32,364 nt of DNA from Lysobacterales bacterium (GCA_027067055.1 JAMOMK010000089.1:1-32364); one strand, 5' to 3'; positions 15,778 to 24,064 are shown, counted from the stretch's first letter. Program-made: numbers and translations. Notes: a model not told the origin generated them from the sequence alone.

Positions 15778-15884
15778 TTTAAAGGAAAAATAGCAAAGTA
15801 GATTGTACTAATATCACCACAGACCTAGTTATTCATAGGTTGTGGTGATATTAGTACAAGATATGAAGCTAGTTTTCCTTTAAA
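15778..15884. repeat. 107-nt near-perfect palindrome (MITE-like)
   Basis: The outer arms TTTAAAGGAAAA (15778-15789) and TTTTCCTTTAAA (15873-15884) are perfect reverse complements. The inner arms TTGTACTAATATCACCACA (15803-15821) and TGTGGTGATATTAGTACAA (15841-15859) are also perfect and continue as ACCTA/TAGGT with one extra base on the left. The eight-base centre is GTTATTCA. The parts between outer and inner arms pair only partly. It lies between the divergent gcdH and allB genes. It may be a miniature transposable element or a site that insulates the two promoters. The whole 407-nt gap 15652-16058 holds no gene. Confidence 0.75.
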
Positions 15885-15990
15885 ACCACTTATTGCTAAA
15901 TGTAATAGTAATAAATCTGATATAAGATATTGTTATCTAAAGAAAAATAGTGTTTTTATGAGTTGTCCTATGAAATATTAGGGCAAGCGT

Positions 15991-16019
15991 TTTACAGTTA
16001 CTTCTCACTCATGTTATTA
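15991..16019 (+). promoter_or_regulatory. Likely sigma-70 promoter of the allantoin operon
   Basis: TTTACA (15991-15996) and TTATTA (16014-16019) are separated by 17 nt and lie about 40 nt before the allB ATG at 16059. No operator sequence for a purine regulator was recognised. Confidence 0.5.
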
Positions 16020-16058
16020 TGCACAATTAAATAATAAACCTAGCGTAAAGAATAAATA

Positions 16059-17390
16059 ATGAAAGCCATCTCCTCTCGTCATGTTTTTACCCAAGGAAAA
16101 TTGCAAGAAGCCGCTGTTCTATTTGAAAATGGCATAATTACAGACATCGTTTCAATTAATGATATTCCAAACAACTGTCTACACAACAATTATGGTGATT
16201 TAGTTATCATGCCTGGTTTAGTTGATACGCATGTTCACATTAATGAACCCGGAAGAACCGACTGGGAAGGCTTTAATACCGCAACACAAGCCGCAGCAGC
16301 TGGCGGTATAACCACGGTGATTGATATGCCCTTGAACTGTATACCTGTGACGACAAGCTTAGATGCTGTTAACATTAAAAAAGCCTGTCTTAAGAACCAA
16401 ATGTGGGTTGATATTGGTTTTCACGGTGGTGTTGTTCCAGATAACCAGTATGAACTTAATGCTATGGTTGAAGCTGGAATTACAACATTTAAAGCGTTTA
16501 TGATTGATTCTGGCGTGGATGAATTTCCTGCCAGTGATACAGCTACTTTAGAAAAAGCCATGCCAATATTGGCTAAAGCAGGAGCAACACTGTTGGTTCA
16601 TGCGGAGTTAGATAGTTGTGGTCAGGAACCTATAATCGCTGATGAATCAAGTTACGCAGAATTTTTAGATTCTCGCCCTGACAAATGGGAAGTTGAGGCC
16701 ATTGAAGAAATTATTCGTTTATCCGCCAAGCATTCCTGTAAAGTTCATATTGTACACTTGAGTTCGGCAAAAGCATTGGGGTTAATTCAAAAAGCTCGAG
16801 AGCAAGGGATAAAAGTAACCGCTGAGACATGCCCTCATTACCTTACTTTAAGTTCAGAGACCATTCCTGATGGCGATGGACGTTTTAAATGCTGTCCACC
16901 GATTCGAAACAACAACAACCAAAAGGCTTTATGGCAAGGGCTAGAACAAGGTATAATTGATTTCATTGTTTCTGACCACTCTCCTTGCACACCTGCTTTG
17001 AAACGCTTAGAAGAACAAAATCTATGGCAAGCATGGGGAGGAATTTCTTCATTGCAATTTGGTTTAAGTTTGATTTGGAACTACTTGAAAACAAACAACT
17101 ATTCTATTGACGTGCTGATTAAATGGATGTGTGAAAACCCTGCTAAATTAGTTGGCTTAGATCATATAAAAGGACATATCAAAAAAGGGTTTCAAGCTGA
17201 TTTTGCCATCTGGAACCCAAATAAAGAACACACTATTGACAAAAAAGAGATATTATTCAAAAATAAAATGTCAGCCTATGAACAACACAAAGTTTTTGGT
17301 GTCATAGAACAAACTATTTTAGCAGGTGAAGTAATTTATGATAGAAACAAAGAAAATTTCACAGGCAATCCAAAGGGCAAGTACTTATAA
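16059..17390 (+). CDS. allB: Allantoinase
   Basis: 443 residues, matching the amidohydrolase-type allantoinase (about 450). Metal ligands of the cyclic amidohydrolase barrel are all present: H58 and H60 in DTHVHINEPGRTDWEGF, the carboxylated Lys145 in TTFKAFMID, H181 in LLVHAELDS, H233 in HIVHLSS, and D306 in VSDHSPC. ETCPHYLTLS and the MPLN motif after TTVIDM favour allantoinase over dihydropyrimidinase or dihydroorotase. It opens the hydantoin ring of allantoin to give allantoate. It is followed by allantoicase, so the pair converts allantoin to ureidoglycolate and urea in the cytoplasm. An 11-bp inverted-repeat element lies in the 91-nt gap to the next gene. The ribosome-binding site is weak. 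Confidence 0.93.
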   Translation: MKAISSRHVFTQGKLQEAAVLFENGIITDIVSINDIPNNCLHNNYGDLVIMPGLVDTHVHINEPGRTDWEGFNTATQAAAAGGITTVIDMPLNCIPVTTSLDAVNIKKACLKNQMWVDIGFHGGVVPDNQYELNAMVEAGITTFKAFMIDSGVDEFPASDTATLEKAMPILAKAGATLLVHAELDSCGQEPIIADESSYAEFLDSRPDKWEVEAIEEIIRLSAKHSCKVHIVHLSSAKALGLIQKAREQGIKVTAETCPHYLTLSSETIPDGDGRFKCCPPIRNNNNQKALWQGLEQGIIDFIVSDHSPCTPALKRLEEQNLWQAWGGISSLQFGLSLIWNYLKTNNYSIDVLIKWMCENPAKLVGLDHIKGHIKKGFQADFAIWNPNKEHTIDKKEILFKNKMSAYEQHKVFGVIEQTILAGEVIYDRNKENFTGNPKGKYL

Positions 17391-17394
17391 TACT

Positions 17395-17467
17395 CCTCGT
17401 TCCCATGCTCCTGCGTGGGGACGAAAAGACTAAATATGCATTACCACGCGGAGGCGTGGGAACGAGG
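17395..17467. repeat. REP-like paired hairpin element between allB and alc
   Basis: CCTCGTTCCCA (17395-17405) and TGGGAACGAGG (17457-17467) are a perfect 11-bp inverted repeat. Each side is itself a small hairpin: CGTTCCCA...TGGGGACG on the left and CCACGC/GCGTGG around GGA on the right. Elements of this GTTCCCACGC...GCGTGGGAAC kind occur scattered in several gammaproteobacterial genomes. Its place inside an operon means the transcript carries it and it may affect the ratio of allB to alc messages. Confidence 0.8.
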
Positions 17468-17481
17468 ACACAATACAATAA

Positions 17482-18450
17482 ATGAATAACTTTACTAACT
17501 TAATTGATCTAGCTGCTGAAAGAACTGGCGGAAAAACTTTGGAATGCAGCGATGATTTTTTTGCACCCATGGAAAACCTACTCAAACCAGGACGTGGTAT
17601 TTTTATCGAAGACAAATACACCGACCACGGTAAATGGATGGATGGATGGGAATCCCGCCGAAAACGTGTTGAAGGACATGATTGGATTGTTATCAAGCTT
17701 GGGTTACGTGGCGTAATAGCTGGTGTTGATATTGATACTAATCATTTTTTAGGTAACCACCCTCCTCATGCGTCTCTTGAAGCGGCTTGTGTTGCAGGAA
17801 CACCAACAGAAAATGATTGGATTGAAATTCTTACCAATAGCCCACTAGAGCCAGGCTCTCAAAACCTGTATGAAATCGATTCAGATAAAGAATGGACGCA
17901 TCTGCGTTTGCATATTTATCCAGATGGTGGTGTCGCGCGATTAAAAATCTATGGCGAAGTTAAACCCGATTGGTCACAAGTGGATAAAGAAGACATAATC
18001 GATTTAGTCGCTGTTGAGAATGGTGGCAGAGTTTTATCCTGTAATGATATGTTTTTTAGCCATAAAGACAATCTTATCATGCCTAACCGTGGTGCCAATA
18101 TGGGTGATGGTTGGGAAACAAAAAGAAGAAGAGGACCAGGTCATGATTGGGTAATTTTAAAATTGGGTCATGCAGGAACAGTCAAGGAAATTGAAGTAGA
18201 CACCTGTCACTTTAAGGGCAACTATCCTGATCGTTGTTCAATAGAAACTATTTATGCTCCTGATGCCAAAGATGACAAGTTAGAAGAGCTTAACTGGCAA
18301 GCTTTGTTAGCAGAGACTAAATTGTCGGCGGATAAACAGCATTATTTTACCAAAGAACTACTGCACCATAATAAAATCACTCACCTTCGGTTAAATATTT
18401 TTCCCGATGGTGGTATTAGTCGTATTCGAGTTAATGGAATTATTGGATGA
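17482..18450 (+). CDS. alc: Allantoicase
   Basis: 322 residues made of two repeated allantoicase domains, about 1-165 and 172-322. The same motifs appear twice: FTNLIDLAAERTGGKTLECS against IIDLVAVENGGRVLSCNDMF, GWESRRKRVEGHDWIVIKLG against GWETKRRRGPGHDWVILKLG, and THLRLHIYPDGGVARLKIYG against THLRLNIFPDGGISRIRVNG. It hydrolyses allantoate to ureidoglycolate and urea. The stop overlaps the uraD start as ATGA (18447-18450), so translation is coupled. No urease or ureidoglycolate lyase gene is in the window, so the fate of the products is not shown here. Confidence 0.95.
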   Translation: MNNFTNLIDLAAERTGGKTLECSDDFFAPMENLLKPGRGIFIEDKYTDHGKWMDGWESRRKRVEGHDWIVIKLGLRGVIAGVDIDTNHFLGNHPPHASLEAACVAGTPTENDWIEILTNSPLEPGSQNLYEIDSDKEWTHLRLHIYPDGGVARLKIYGEVKPDWSQVDKEDIIDLVAVENGGRVLSCNDMFFSHKDNLIMPNRGANMGDGWETKRRRGPGHDWVILKLGHAGTVKEIEVDTCHFKGNYPDRCSIETIYAPDAKDDKLEELNWQALLAETKLSADKQHYFTKELLHHNKITHLRLNIFPDGGISRIRVNGIIG

Positions 18451-18953
18451 ATATTCAACAATTTAATAAATTATCGAGACAAGAGGCTTTTTCTGAGCTA
18501 GAAAAATGTTGTGGTAGCACAACATGGGTTAAAGGCATGCTCAATGCGCGCCCTTTTATGGATACAACCTCGTTACATAATAAATCCGATGAAGTTTGGT
18601 CATCTGTTTCTAAAGCCGATATTTTAGAGGCTTTTAAACACCATCCTCAAATTGGTGATGTGGATTCTTTAAAGAAAAAGTTTGCCAGTACGGCAACTTG
18701 GGCTGGTAATGAACAAAAAGGAGCATCACAAGCATCTGATCAAACATTGCAAGCCTTACAAAAAGGTAATCAAGATTATTTGGATAAATTTGGCTTTATC
18801 TTTATCGTTTGTGCTACCGGAAAATCGGCGCCAGAAATGCTAGATTTACTCAATGAACGTCAGCCAAATGATGAAGCGATAGAGCTTCATATTGCTGCTG
18901 CCGAACAAAATAAAATAACTCATTTACGCTTAGATAAGCTACTAGAGGACTAA
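18447..18953 (+). CDS. uraD: OHCU decarboxylase
   Basis: 168 residues, the usual size. The family motif FKHHPQIGDVDSLKKKF contains the catalytic His of HPxIG, followed by STATWAGNEQKGASQASDQT, then YLDKFGFIFIVCATGKSAPE and a C-terminal EQNKITHLRLDKLLED. The enzyme decarboxylates 2-oxo-4-hydroxy-4-carboxy-5-ureidoimidazoline to S-allantoin, the last step of urate breakdown before allantoinase. It overlaps alc by four bases and is followed after five bases by uraH, the enzyme that makes its substrate. There is no signal peptide, so it is cytoplasmic. Confidence 0.95.
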   Translation: MNIQQFNKLSRQEAFSELEKCCGSTTWVKGMLNARPFMDTTSLHNKSDEVWSSVSKADILEAFKHHPQIGDVDSLKKKFASTATWAGNEQKGASQASDQTLQALQKGNQDYLDKFGFIFIVCATGKSAPEMLDLLNERQPNDEAIELHIAAAEQNKITHLRLDKLLED

Positions 18954-18958
18954 AAAAC

Positions 18959-19285
18959 ATGAGCCCAATTACCACACACGTTCTTGACACTGCCAAAGGC
19001 AAGCCTGCTGACAATATTACTGTTTCACTTGAGTATTTAGATGAAAACACATGGCAATTAATCGCAAAAGGAACAACCGATAATGACGGTCGCATAATGG
19101 ACTGGATGGACAATGATGCCAGCAAAGGGGAATACCGCATCACCTTTGAAACCGCTAAATACCACAACAATAAAGGCTTTTTTCCAAGTGTAACCATAAA
19201 TTTTATTATCGAAAACCCAAATCAACACTACCATGTACCTTTATTACTCAGTCCTTTTAGCTTTTCAACGTATCGTGGTAGTTAG
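18959..19285 (+). CDS. uraH: 5-hydroxyisourate hydrolase (transthyretin-like)
   Basis: 108 residues. The N-terminal SPITTHVLDTAKGKPADNIT contains the active-site His7 and the LDTA.G.PA signature, and the protein ends in HYHVPLLLSPFSFSTYRGS, with the family's diagnostic C-terminal YRGS. It hydrolyses 5-hydroxyisourate to OHCU, the substrate of UraD. There is no leader peptide, so unlike some enterobacterial homologues it is cytoplasmic. It is the last gene of the operon and converges with the DUF4139 gene with 32 nt between. A uricase is not present nearby and must be encoded elsewhere if urate is the source. Confidence 0.95.
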   Translation: MSPITTHVLDTAKGKPADNITVSLEYLDENTWQLIAKGTTDNDGRIMDWMDNDASKGEYRITFETAKYHNNKGFFPSVTINFIIENPNQHYHVPLLLSPFSFSTYRGS

Positions 19286-19317
19286 ATTTCAGTTAGCTTT
19301 AAAATAGCATTTCATAC

Positions 19318-20832
19318 TCACTTCCACCAATAATGAACAGTATAAGTAATAACCTTTTCTTGCTCTGGCTTTAGATTAACATCAAATTCTATAGTACTAG
19401 AATTTTGCTTGGTGTATTTATCTGAAGCTTTTTGAATCTTCCAATTGCTCCAACGGTATAAAGGCTCGACCACTTTAACCTTGGTATTGGTTTCTTTTTG
19501 GTTACGAATCTTAATTTCAAAAGTTTCGGTAATTTCGTATTTCCCAACAATAATATTAGTTTGCTTACGCTCTCCCACTACGTCAAATGAATTGCCTAAC
19601 TCTATTGTCACTCTTTCATTACGTGGAGTGTGGTCAATAATATCTTCACCGATAAACTCCAAGGAATTATCAGCTGAATCCAATTGACTAACCCGAATAC
19701 GACCTGCTGGTAATGGCATTCCCAGACCTTTTTTCTTAGAGTTATCAAAACTAACAAAGGCTTTAACCTTTGGTTTAGTACTGCGCATGTAATTTCTATC
19801 AGCGATTGGGCTATAATAATGGTGGTTAGTGATTTGAGAGCCATTAAATACTAAGTCTTTTGAACACTCGATATCATTGGCCGCAGGGAATAGTTCAATT
19901 TGCTTGGTTGAATTATTAGGCAAATCAACCCGTCTTGGCAAGGTGTATAAGTGGTACTCAAACAATGATTTTTCTTGGAAACCAGAATCATCTGCGACGG
20001 ACATTGTTTTTGCCAGTACCATTTTATTACGTCTACCATAATTAGGTTCTGCTCGATGAACATTGCCTGCAATAAGCTTTAACTTTGTATTTTCAAAGTT
20101 GCTGCCTGCTTGATTTAGTAAACTCACCCATGAGGAGAGATCCATGCGACATTCACCATATTCTTCATTTAAGATTATGTTATAATCAGCCCACCATGTC
20201 ATGCCTTTTGTTTGGTAAGTAACTCGTGCCAATTCATCGCCTGCTTTTTTACCATTTAGTAACCACAATAAAGTTGGTTTGGTTAATAAACCTCCAGGTA
20301 AAGAAGGAAAAGCAACACTATCGTATCGACTTAATGTGATTACTGAACCGTTTGCTTCTTGCACAATGATTCCACCATTTGTTCCTAATAATTTACCACG
20401 GATAGTTTTATTTGTACCACCAGAGGTTTGCTCAACAACGACTTCTTGTCCAGTGTATTTTTCTAATAATTTTTGCGTACTTACAATGTCAAATTGATAA
20501 TTTTGATCCAAAACATAGGCTGCCCCTGGATTATTGGGTGTACTAAAAGAAACAGTAGTTGGGTCAATTTGACTGGTGACATCATCAAATTTTAATTCAA
20601 ATTGTCCTTTCTTAATATGAATCATTCGATCTTGTTTTACCATTGCATAACCAGGAACATTAGCACCAGAGTGTTGAAATTGTTGCGGTGATATGCTACC
20701 TGCTTGAGCGGTTGAATAAACAGTAATTGCCGTATCATCGGCGTTCACTTGTGTTGCCATCGTCATAAAAGCTACTCCTGTAGTTAGTGCTGATTTAAGC
20801 GTTATTTTTGTACTAAAAATCTTCATAGTCAT
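19318..20832 (-). CDS. Secreted/periplasmic DUF4139 protein
   Basis: 504 residues. A signal peptide is predicted at 1-31 (hydrophobic LTTGVAFMTMATQVNA, cleavage near NA-DD). The body matches DUF4139 proteins: ITVYSTAQAGSISP near the N-terminus, LPGGLLTKPTLLWLLNGKKA and VTYQTKGMTWWADYNIIL in the middle, and C-terminal TETFEIKIRNQKETNTKVKV and VVEPLYRWSNWKI. The function of the family is unknown. Two ATG codons lie six bases apart; AGG precedes the second (20826) at a better distance than the first. It shares an 88-nt divergent intergenic region with the copper chaperone gene, which may mean shared control. Confidence 0.8.
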   Translation of the reverse strand: MTMKIFSTKITLKSALTTGVAFMTMATQVNADDTAITVYSTAQAGSISPQQFQHSGANVPGYAMVKQDRMIHIKKGQFELKFDDVTSQIDPTTVSFSTPNNPGAAYVLDQNYQFDIVSTQKLLEKYTGQEVVVEQTSGGTNKTIRGKLLGTNGGIIVQEANGSVITLSRYDSVAFPSLPGGLLTKPTLLWLLNGKKAGDELARVTYQTKGMTWWADYNIILNEEYGECRMDLSSWVSLLNQAGSNFENTKLKLIAGNVHRAEPNYGRRNKMVLAKTMSVADDSGFQEKSLFEYHLYTLPRRVDLPNNSTKQIELFPAANDIECSKDLVFNGSQITNHHYYSPIADRNYMRSTKPKVKAFVSFDNSKKKGLGMPLPAGRIRVSQLDSADNSLEFIGEDIIDHTPRNERVTIELGNSFDVVGERKQTNIIVGKYEITETFEIKIRNQKETNTKVKVVEPLYRWSNWKIQKASDKYTKQNSSTIEFDVNLKPEQEKVITYTVHYWWK

Positions 20833-20920
20833 GCCTATTTATCGTTAATTCTAGTGTTTAATCGAATCTCGCCCGTAAAAGGGTTAAAATTCTTCCTTAT
20901 TTCACCATTATATCAAAATT

Positions 20921-21343
20921 ATGCGTTTATTTACACTATTACTCCTTTCTATCTCAGCACTCGCTCACGCACAATTGCCTGAAGTTAAAGACTTTTGGTT
21001 ACAAGCAGCTCCGCCTAATGCCTCTGTTATGGCTGCCTATGGAACACTTAGCAATACTTCGGATAAAGATATAATATTAGTTGATGCTTACAGCCCTGCT
21101 TTTGCCATGACCATGATACATCAGTCTATCGTAGTTGATGGTGTGGCCAAAATGATTCACCAAGATGAACTAGTGATTAAACCCAATGACAAGTTCACTT
21201 TTAAACCAGGTAGTTACCACATCATGTTGATGCAACCCAAGTTTAAGATAAATAAAGGCGATGAAATTAAAATCAATTTGATTTATAAAAATGGGGCTCA
21301 AAGAATAGTTCAAGAAATTTGGTTTCCAGTACAATTTCATTAA
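20921..21343 (+). CDS. PCuAC copper chaperone (DUF461)
   Basis: 140 residues with a signal peptide (1-17, cleavage after AHA). The cupredoxin-like body shows FWLQAAPPNASVMAAYGTLS, typical of PCuAC. The copper site is recognisable as MTMIHQSIVVDG, KMIHQDE and PGSYHIMLM, giving the His/Met ligands of the H(M)x10Mx21HxM pattern. Such proteins deliver Cu(I) in the periplasm, usually to the CuA or CuB site of cytochrome oxidase. Neither a senC/sco gene nor an oxidase gene is nearby. A REP-like element follows the stop and may act as terminator. Confidence 0.88.
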   Translation: MRLFTLLLLSISALAHAQLPEVKDFWLQAAPPNASVMAAYGTLSNTSDKDIILVDAYSPAFAMTMIHQSIVVDGVAKMIHQDELVIKPNDKFTFKPGSYHIMLMQPKFKINKGDEIKINLIYKNGAQRIVQEIWFPVQFH

Positions 21344-21357
21344 ACAATAAAACTGTA

Positions 21358-21440
21358 GTAGTGGAGTCCCTTGTGGGCTCCTTATTTATTCAGAACAATA
21401 GAGTTAAAATAATTTAGGCTCCCACAAGGGAAGCCACTAC
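21358..21440. repeat. REP-like paired hairpin element after the copper chaperone gene
   Basis: The left unit GTAGTGGAGTCCCTTGTGGG continuing to CTCC (21358-21381) and the right unit GGCTCCCACAAGGGAAGCC plus ACTAC (21417-21440) are inverted copies with few mismatches. Each folds on itself: CCC/GGG around TTGT or ACAA, extended by GGAG/CTCC or GGCT/AGCC. The 35-nt spacer is AT-rich. It fills part of the 268-nt gap before queA. Confidence 0.8.
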
Positions 21441-21611
21441 TTCATTCATCCCAATTATCTTCAACATAGGCATCAATGCATATATTATCAATTTTCTACT
21501 AATTACCATATTCCACTATATATTTTTTCCAATTAAGGTATTTAATTATACTTTTATTTAAGTTTGATTAAAATGGTTTTTCTAACGAATATTATTCAAC
21601 AGTTATAACCT

Positions 21612-22628
21612 ATGAAAAAATCCGATTTTAATTTTGACCTACCCAAAGAGCTCATTGCCCAGCACCCAAGTAAGGAACGGACAGGTTCGCGTTTACTTGC
21701 TTTAAATAAACACACGGGTGAAACACAAGATTTGCAATTTCCAGATATTATTGAGTTCTTAAATAAAGGGGACTTGTTGGTTTTTAATAACACTAAAGTC
21801 ATCCCTGCTCGTTTGTTTGGCAAGAAAATCACCGGTGGCAAAGTTGAAGTATTTATCGAACGTTTACTCAATGACAACTCTGCAATAGCCATGTTTAAGT
21901 CCAGTAAAGCCATAAAATTGGGTACGCCTATTTATTTTAATGAACAGACCATTGTTCCAACAGCCAGAAAAGGCATGTTCTTTTTAATCGAAACTCAAAA
22001 TGACGCCTCATTAACGGAATTAATGGACGAATTCGGGCATATGCCATTACCTCCTTATATCCAACGTGATGATGAGCTCGAAGATAAATCTCGATACCAA
22101 ACAGTTTACGCTAAGGAAAAAGGAGCCGTGGCTGCTCCCACTGCGGGTTTGCATTTTGATGAAGAATTATTGCAACAGATTAAAGAAAAAGGCATTAATA
22201 CTGCTTACGTCACCTTACATGTTGGTGCAGGAACATTTCAACCAGTAAAAACTGACTCCATCAACGACCACATCATGCACAAAGAATGGTTGCAGGTCAG
22301 TGATGGGGTTTCCGAATTAGTTAAACAAACCAAAGCATCAGGCAATAAAGTTATCGCCGTTGGCACAACCGCTGTGCGTTGTTTAGAAACAGCCAGTCAA
22401 TCAGGTAAAATCAAAGCCTACACAGGCGATACCAATATATTTATCTATCCAGGCTATCAATTTAAAGTGGTCGACAAGCTCTTAACCAACTTTCACTTAC
22501 CTGAATCTACCCTCATTATGTTGGTATCAGCCATGTGTGGACGCGAAAACACTTTAAATGCCTATAAACATGCTGTAGAAGAGAAATACCGATTCTTTAG
22601 TTATGGTGATGGGATGTTTATTTATTAG
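21612..22628 (+). CDS. queA: S-adenosylmethionine:tRNA ribosyltransferase-isomerase
   Basis: 338 residues, standard for QueA. Family landmarks are KSDFNFDLPKELIAQHP at the start, LLVFNNTKVIPARLFG, GHMPLPPYIQRDDELED, YQTVYAKEKGAVAAPTAGLH, VGAGTFQPVKTDSI and, near the end, LTNFHLPESTLIMLVSAMCG. The enzyme transfers the ribose of S-adenosylmethionine to 7-aminomethyl-7-deazaguanine in tRNA, making epoxyqueuosine in the anticodon wobble position. The usual downstream partner tgt is absent; a minus-strand hypothetical gene follows instead. The start is the ATG at 21612; no clear terminator follows. Confidence 0.97.
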   Translation: MKKSDFNFDLPKELIAQHPSKERTGSRLLALNKHTGETQDLQFPDIIEFLNKGDLLVFNNTKVIPARLFGKKITGGKVEVFIERLLNDNSAIAMFKSSKAIKLGTPIYFNEQTIVPTARKGMFFLIETQNDASLTELMDEFGHMPLPPYIQRDDELEDKSRYQTVYAKEKGAVAAPTAGLHFDEELLQQIKEKGINTAYVTLHVGAGTFQPVKTDSINDHIMHKEWLQVSDGVSELVKQTKASGNKVIAVGTTAVRCLETASQSGKIKAYTGDTNIFIYPGYQFKVVDKLLTNFHLPESTLIMLVSAMCGRENTLNAYKHAVEEKYRFFSYGDGMFIY

Positions 22629-22669
22629 GTCATCCGATAATAAAGCTAACGTAGACTAGCAAATTAGCA

Positions 22670-23338
22670 TTATTGTAGTAGATGATAATTTATTTCTTTC
22701 AGGTCTTCTTTTAACTCTTCGAGAGTGATATCTGGATTAATCTGTTGAACTATTTCATTTGTTAATTCTTTATGGTCATAGACATATTGAATTAACCTTA
22801 ATGGCAAATCTACTTCAAAATAATTTTCAACATGTTTTTGATAAGATTTTGGGTTTCCATCAAGGCACTCAAGAAGATAATCAGAACCATCAATGTCATC
22901 ATCTAAGTCCACACTCTCTAATGAAAACTTAGCACTCGTCCATTTACTATCAGTATTTTTTCTCCAAATACAAAATGAAATATCTGTCATAGAAAATGCA
23001 GGTTCATTCAATGATTCATTAAATTCTAACGGCACCTGTTTTAATACATTAATCCATAATTCTTTCCCATCATAACTCCATGAAGATAGTTGGCTCTCAT
23101 GAGCCATGCCTTTTATAAAACAACCATTCTTAGTAAAGTGTACAAATAATTCATCACCACAACCATTATTCATTGAACCAAGTTCTTCATCCTTACTCCA
23201 TTGCGAATTATATAAATAATATCTATCTTCCCAATCAGGTGAAATAATTAAATCCAAAACAGCCAATGATTTCATAAGTTTCTTCAAACTTGAAATACTA
23301 GGTAACAAATGTAAATCTTGAGTTGATAGATAAGTCAT
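22670..23338 (-). CDS. Conserved-looking hypothetical protein
   Basis: 222 residues, no signal peptide or membrane helix, acidic. Visible features are STQDLHLLPSISSLKKLMKS at the N-terminus, the segment SPDWEDRYYLYNSQW, a Trp/Tyr-rich middle, an acidic patch ESVDLDDDIDGSDY (about 142-155), LDGNPKSYQKHVENYFEVDL, and a C-terminal NPDITLEELKEDLKEI. I have an impression of similar cytosolic proteins in many bacteria, sometimes among immunity-type genes, but cannot name a family. It stands alone between queA (+) and a repeat-filled gap, with no neighbour that suggests a role. Confidence 0.65.
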   Translation of the reverse strand: MTYLSTQDLHLLPSISSLKKLMKSLAVLDLIISPDWEDRYYLYNSQWSKDEELGSMNNGCGDELFVHFTKNGCFIKGMAHESQLSSWSYDGKELWINVLKQVPLEFNESLNEPAFSMTDISFCIWRKNTDSKWTSAKFSLESVDLDDDIDGSDYLLECLDGNPKSYQKHVENYFEVDLPLRLIQYVYDHKELTNEIVQQINPDITLEELKEDLKEINYHLLQ

Positions 23339-23466
23339 AGAAATTTATTTTATCATAATTATAATCCTAAATCATTTTAGCGTTATTCACTATTTTATAA
23401 AAGAGTAACTATAGCAATAACAAAAAGTTAATATCTCATGGTTAACGAGTTTGCTGATAGACTGCT

Positions 23467-23556
23467 GATGGGCGGAGCCCATCCTACCCGAAGTTTGCAA
23501 TTACGATTCAGTTTTAAGTATCACTCAATTTTTGTGTAGGATGGGCTACGCCCATC
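23467..23556. repeat. REP-like paired hairpin element
   Basis: GATGGGCGGAGCCCATC plus CTAC (23467-23487) and GTAG plus GATGGGCTACGCCCATC (23536-23556) are inverted copies. Each unit is a 7-bp stem GATGGGC/GCCCATC with a three-base loop (GGA or TAC). A 48-nt AT-rich spacer separates them. It lies in the 354-nt gene-free gap 23339-23692, which otherwise holds only the single hairpin at 23617. Confidence 0.85.
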
Positions 23557-23616
23557 AAAATTTTCGAGAGTATCTATTATACAGCAAGATTTCAATTAAT
23601 ATTTTGCATCAAAGAA

Positions 23617-23636
23617 GGCAGACACATAGGTCTGCC
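23617..23636. repeat. Single REP-like hairpin
   Basis: GGCAGACACATAGGTCTGCC forms a 7-bp stem (GGCAGAC/GTCTGCC) with a six-base loop and is followed by ACTAC. The CCACTAC ending is shared with the right unit of the element at 21358-21440, suggesting a related family. Unlike the others it has no inverted partner nearby. Confidence 0.55.
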
Positions 23637-23692
23637 ACTACACGTTAGTTCTGTGAAACCTAAAACCTGTTAACTGAAACCTCATACCTGAT

Positions 23693-23989
23693 TTAAAAGC
23701 CAAACTTCTTCAAATCTATGGCATTCCCTACTCCAAACTCTATGCCTTCGGCTTTAAGCATTTCGTATTGGATTTCGAATTTTTCATCTTTTAGGGATAT
23801 TTTGCCTTGGATATTGACTATACGGTGCCATGGGAGCTTATATTTTTTGCTACAGGTGTGAATGAGGCGAGAGACTCTACGCGCATTGCGGTGATTTCCG
23901 GCAAGTAGAGCAATTTGCCCATAGGTGGCGACTTTTCCTACTGGAATGGATTGTATGATTTCTATGGCTTTTTCTGAAAATGGTGTCAT
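23693..23989 (-). CDS. atl: Alkyltransferase-like (ATL) DNA-repair protein
   Basis: 98 residues, the length of an isolated C-terminal DNA-binding domain of O6-alkylguanine transferases. IPVGKVATYGQIALLAGNHR is the helix-turn-helix region and ARRVSRLIHTCSK carries the Arg finger. The active-site motif PCHR is replaced by PWHRIV, so the acceptor Cys is missing, which defines ATL proteins (E. coli YbaZ). Such proteins bind O6-alkylguanine, flip it and hand it to nucleotide-excision repair without removing the alkyl group. It lies just downstream of the rplI terminator and is likely transcribed on its own or by read-through. Confidence 0.88.
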   Translation of the reverse strand: MTPFSEKAIEIIQSIPVGKVATYGQIALLAGNHRNARRVSRLIHTCSKKYKLPWHRIVNIQGKISLKDEKFEIQYEMLKAEGIEFGVGNAIDLKKFGF

Positions 23990-24007
23990 TGGCTTTATTT
24001 TTGGTAT

Positions 24008-24035
24008 AAAAAAACCCAGCGTTAACTGGGTTTTT
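24008..24035 (-). terminator. Intrinsic terminator of the rpsF-rpsR-rplI operon
   Basis: AACCCAG (24013-24019) pairs with CTGGGTT (24026-24032) around GTTAAC-like loop bases. On the minus strand a run of seven T follows; on the plus strand five T follow, so it may act both ways. It is about 30 nt beyond the rplI stop. Confidence 0.85.
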
Positions 24036-24064
24036 ATTATTGAATTTCAGTTATGAAAAGTCAA

